Shown: piece by piece, positions 5,063 through 6,954 of the stretch
Layout of the letters: the number at the start of each line of letters is the position of its first letter
Position numbering within the stretch: position 1 is the first letter of the stretch
Source of the DNA: Nitrososphaeraceae archaeon
GTDB taxonomy: Archaea; Thermoproteota; Nitrososphaeria; Nitrososphaerales; Nitrosopumilaceae
NCBI GenBank assembly: GCA_025922755.1
Contig: JAICHE010000060.1
Span: forward strand, 1 to 6,954
Direction of reading: 5' to 3'
Length of the DNA stretch: 6,954 nt
The notes under the pieces: generated by a model
What the model was told of the DNA's origin: nothing
Databases searched by the model: none
What the model saw: the letters and a program-made list of their open reading frames with translations, nothing else
Program-made: the position numbers and the translations under genes

Positions 5063-5920
5063 ATGAATATACGCAGCAAAGCAGTTTTTTCAATGGCAGT
5101 TTTTGGAATCGCCATGACGCTAGGCATGCCTTTTGCATTTGCTGAGACTGTATCTGTCAGCGTTCCTCAAGGTACATCTGTACCAGGATGTGAGGCTACA
5201 AACGAGTGCTTCATACCAAGTGAAGTGACAATCAATCCAGGAGACCAAGTAACATGGTCAAATGATGATTCTGCAGCACACACTGTCACTGCCGGTAGTG
5301 CAGCCGATGGACCTTCAGGAGCATTTGACAGCAGTTTGTTTATGGCAGGAACTACATTTTCTTTCCAATTTGATGAGGAAGGAGACTTTCCTTACTTTTG
5401 CATAGTTCATCCATGGATGCAAGGAATTGTGTATGTAGGAACAGCAGAAGCCGTAGCAACTGAGACAACAAGTGCACAAAAACCAGAATTAATTTCAGCA
5501 AACCCAACAGAAAGTTCTCAAGTAGCAGTAACACTGGATCATGAGATTTCTGGCGGACAGGTGATAAGCATGACAGCTGATGGAAGTGCAAATTCAGTCA
5601 TCATTGAATTAGATTCAAAAGATGATGGTTCAATTACAGTTACGTTGCCAAGGGACGTTATTGATGCAACAGTAGGTAACGAAGACGATGATTTCTTTGT
5701 GCTAGTGGATAACGAAGAAGTTGATTTTGAGGAAACAAAAGGATCAGCAGACAGAACAGTGACAGTAGCATTCCCAGCAGGAGCTGAAACAGTTGAGATC
5801 ATAGGAACTTTTGCAATTCCAGAGTTTGGAACCATCGCAGTCATGATCCTAGCAGTTGCAATCATTTCTATAATTGCAATTTCTGCAAAGACAAGATCGA
5901 GTATAATGCCAAAAATCTAG
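5063..5920 (+). CDS. Secreted plastocyanin-like blue copper protein with PEFG-CTERM anchor
   Basis: The 285-residue protein has four parts. A signal peptide covers residues 1-28 (hydrophobic core AVFSMAVFGIAMTLG, probable cut after AFA). A cupredoxin domain follows, about 29-127, with the type 1 copper ligands His73 (SAAHTV), Cys113, His116 and Met119 (YFCIVHPWMQG). A Cys43/Cys49 pair in CEATNEC probably forms a disulfide. Residues 140-250 form a second beta domain (DHEISGG, TVTLPRDVIDA, FFVLVDNEEVDFEE) of a kind I know from other thaumarchaeal surface proteins next to this anchor. The C-terminus is a PEFG-CTERM signal: IPEFG at 252-256, a membrane helix (258-274) and a basic end, expected to be processed by an archaeosortase-like enzyme. 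Ammonia-oxidising archaea use many such copper proteins as electron carriers. Its redox partner is not shown here. Confidence 0.93.
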   Translation: MNIRSKAVFSMAVFGIAMTLGMPFAFAETVSVSVPQGTSVPGCEATNECFIPSEVTINPGDQVTWSNDDSAAHTVTAGSAADGPSGAFDSSLFMAGTTFSFQFDEEGDFPYFCIVHPWMQGIVYVGTAEAVATETTSAQKPELISANPTESSQVAVTLDHEISGGQVISMTADGSANSVIIELDSKDDGSITVTLPRDVIDATVGNEDDDFFVLVDNEEVDFEETKGSADRTVTVAFPAGAETVEIIGTFAIPEFGTIAVMILAVAIISIIAISAKTRSSIMPKI

Positions 5921-5932
5921 AGTTCAATCCAC

Positions 5933-5951
5933 TCTTTTTATTTTTATTTTG
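5933..5951 (+). terminator. T-rich terminator after the plastocyanin-like gene
   Basis: Three T runs in close succession (CTTTTTATTTTTATTTTG) begin about 12 bases after the TAG of the copper protein, before the convergent gene that stops at 5963. This is a typical archaeal termination sequence. Confidence 0.6.
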
Positions 5952-5962
5952 ACTAAAAAGAA

Positions 5963-6187
5963 TTATCTCATTTTCTTTTTAAGAAAAATTGCAGAACTGA
6001 TCAAAACTATTCCAGGTAACAAATACAATCCTATCAGATTCCACGGAGTAGAAACACATGGATTCATGCCAATCACATCTTGATTTGAATCACAGTTCTC
6101 AGACATTCCAAAGGCAAACCATGAAAAAAACATTCCAACTATCAAAAGTGTGATTCCAAAGAAGATCATGGAATTGAAAACCTTCAC
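5963..6187 (-). CDS. Small two-helix membrane protein (74 aa), GTG start
   Basis: This 74-residue protein has two membrane helices: about 7-27 (MIFFGITLLIVGMFFSWFAFG) and about 51-69 (LIGLYLLPGIVLISSAIFL), ending in KKKMR. The connecting loop contains Cys32 and Cys44, which would lie on the same side and could form a disulfide. The basic C-terminus favours both ends inside and the loop outside. The start is GTG at 6187: a GCTTAAAAC box lies 22-30 bases upstream, which supports a leaderless GTG. An ATG seven codons in (6169) would shorten the first helix's leading segment. The family is not recognised. It is convergent with the copper-protein gene. Confidence 0.72.
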   Translation of the reverse strand: MKVFNSMIFFGITLLIVGMFFSWFAFGMSENCDSNQDVIGMNPCVSTPWNLIGLYLLPGIVLISSAIFLKKKMR

Positions 6188-6208
6188 AATACTATGATAA
6201 TCCCTGTT

Positions 6209-6217
6209 GTTTTAAGC
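6209..6217 (-). promoter_or_regulatory. TATA-like box for the two-helix membrane protein
   Basis: GCTTAAAAC on the minus strand lies 22-30 bases before the GTG at 6187. The spacing supports GTG rather than the internal ATG as the start. Confidence 0.5.
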
Positions 6218-6330
6218 TCTTGGGCACAAAAATCAAGCAATCTTATTGATAAAAATGCTGTTTTGCAGATTATAAGATAGAAATCATGCCATTTCTCATC
6301 ATAAATAAAAAATAATATTTTAGATTCCTA

Positions 6331-6651
6331 TTAAAAGAGATTCATCAAACTGATATTGGCAGAAATTACTATAGCAGTTATTCCAGATATAGCAAATGAT
6401 AATTTTCTTCTTTTTGGATTTGTTTTTGATGTAATTGCCGACTCGAATTCATGATAATTCTGCAAATTGGAATCTTTCAGATCATAAATGCTTGGATGAG
6501 TAAGAAAGCCATCATGATCAAATTTTGGCTGCTTGCATTTTAGACAAAAATCAAAGGGGGCAAAATCATGCGAGTTTAAAATTCCATGAGTGTGTCTTCC
6601 TTGCTTATCATATTTCAAATCCCAACAGATTCCACACTGTTCGTTTTGCAT
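6331..6651 (-). CDS. Tail-anchored double-CxxC zinc-binding protein (106 aa)
   Basis: From ATG at 6651 the product has 106 residues. Two CxxC pairs, CGIC (Cys6, Cys9) and CLKC (Cys36, Cys39), should bind one zinc ion. Nearby histidines (20, 22, 28) and the pattern FDHDGFLTHPS add possible ligands. A polar, acidic stretch follows, then a basic patch (NPKRRK, 78-83) and a single hydrophobic segment near the C-terminus (LSFAISGITAIVISANISL, 84-102). The zinc domain is therefore predicted to sit in the cytoplasm, held to the membrane by its tail. The frame continues upstream to a TTG at 6687, but a TTTTTATTAA box at 6671-6680 stands 20-29 bases before the ATG at 6651 and inside that extension, so the ATG is preferred. 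The family is not recognised; a role in transcription or membrane-protein handling would be a guess. Confidence 0.75.
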   Translation of the reverse strand: MQNEQCGICWDLKYDKQGRHTHGILNSHDFAPFDFCLKCKQPKFDHDGFLTHPSIYDLKDSNLQNYHEFESAITSKTNPKRRKLSFAISGITAIVISANISLMNLF

Positions 6652-6670
6652 TAATTGATGATTTGTCAAA

Positions 6671-6680
6671 TTAATAAAAA
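6671..6680 (-). promoter_or_regulatory. TATA-like box for the tail-anchored zinc protein
   Basis: TTTTTATTAA on the minus strand lies 20-29 bases before the ATG at 6651. It falls within the longer possible frame that begins with TTG at 6687, so it argues for the shorter protein. Confidence 0.5.
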
Positions 6681-6765
6681 ACTTCAAAGCAAAAAGATCA
6701 GTAATGTTTTAAAACTAGGAATTTTTTCAGGCATCTTCAATTAACAGAGTAATTCTATGGATTAA

Positions 6766-6774
6766 CTTTTAAAC
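6766..6774 (+). promoter_or_regulatory. TATA box for the CBM9-like secreted protein
   Basis: CTTTTAAAC lies 26-34 bases before the ATG at 6800. It fits an archaeal promoter with a leader of only a few bases. Confidence 0.5.
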
Positions 6775-6799
6775 AGATTTCAATAACAGGGAATTGAGC

Positions 6800-6954
6800 A
6801 TGATAACAAATCTTGTAGTAATCACTTTTGCCGTTCTTTTCTCTTTTGGACTAATTGCAAATTATGCGTTTGCGAATTACGGTGAACCACTATCAGGTTA
6901 TGGAACCGCAACAATAGATGGCATTAGATCTCTTGGAGAATGGGATGGAGCACA
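6800..6954 (+). CDS. Secreted protein, N-terminal part, likely CBM9-like/DOMON domain start; 3' end outside window
   Basis: ATG at 6800 opens a frame that stays open to the right edge (51 full codons). The first 25 residues are a signal peptide: a hydrophobic core (LVVITFAVLFSFGLIA) and a probable cut after YAFA. The mature part begins NYGEPLSGYGTATIDGIRS and continues LGEWDGA. The pattern IDG-x4-GEW-x2-A is the usual opening of CBM9-like/DOMON-type beta-sandwich domains (IDG...EW..A), and similar openings occur in exported thaumarchaeal proteins. Such domains bind sugars, haem or other small ligands; which one applies here cannot be judged from the fragment. A TATA box upstream supports the start. 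A C-terminal anchor, if any, is beyond the window. Confidence 0.78.
   Translation, partial: MITNLVVITFAVLFSFGLIANYAFANYGEPLSGYGTATIDGIRSLGEWDGA

Noticed and set aside
4953..5138. Minus-strand 61-codon frame across the plastocyanin start
   Set aside because: It runs through the divergent promoter, the palindrome and the signal-peptide region of the copper protein, all of which have better explanations.
5539..5865. Minus-strand 108-codon frame inside the copper protein gene
   Set aside because: It is antisense to a clearly coding domain, and its Ser/Thr/Val-rich composition is what the complement of acidic, repeat-like codons gives.
1..6954. CRISPR array, tRNA/rRNA, insertion sequence or integrase
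   Set aside because: No regularly spaced repeats, cloverleaf, rRNA-like stretch, transposase or terminal inverted repeats with target duplications were found on reading both strands.

Overview
This window looks like marine ammonia-oxidising archaeal DNA of the Nitrosopumilus type (Nitrososphaerota, formerly Thaumarchaeota). The DNA is clearly A+T-rich. One secreted blue-copper protein ends in a PEFG-type C-terminal sorting signal. Several genes have an archaeal TATA-like box about 25-30 bases before the start codon, as expected for leaderless transcripts, and I saw no convincing Shine-Dalgarno sequences. The species is not identified; this is inference from protein style and promoter layout.

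Layout, left to right. (1) Bases 3-248 hold the C-terminal end of a secreted protein with an Excalibur calcium-binding motif, probably a thermonuclease-like protein. (2) On the minus strand come a tiny Cys/His-rich protein (285-425) and an orphan PAS histidine kinase (506-1579). (3) An A+T-rich spacer (1580-1950) contains an 11-bp inverted repeat and leads to a 46-residue zinc-ribbon protein (1951-2091). (4) A possible small membrane protein (2184-2366, minus) is divergent from an AIM24-family protein (2459-3130). (5) A small two-Cys membrane protein (3169-3447, minus, TTG start) is divergent from a 35-residue C2HC zinc finger (3540-3647). A doubtful 50-codon frame follows (3686-3838). (6) A membrane-anchored YVTN beta-propeller (3877-4887, minus) is divergent from a PEFG-anchored plastocyanin-like protein (5063-5920), with a GC-rich palindrome between them. 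(7) A two-helix membrane protein (5963-6187, minus) and a tail-anchored double-CxxC protein (6331-6651, minus) follow. (8) The window ends in the first 51 codons of a secreted protein that starts like a CBM9-like/DOMON domain.

The genes are mostly single transcription units in alternating orientation, not one long operon. Two themes recur. One is cell-surface function: copper protein, propeller, Excalibur protein, CBM9-like protein and small membrane proteins with paired cysteines on the presumed outer face. The other is very small metal-binding proteins: the Cys/His-rich 46-mer, the zinc-ribbon 46-mer, the C2HC 35-mer and the 106-residue double-CxxC membrane protein. The first three are short enough that automatic gene callers could miss them. 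The propeller/plastocyanin pair, which shares one divergent control region, is the best candidate for genes that work together. No tRNA, rRNA, CRISPR array, insertion sequence or integrase was seen.
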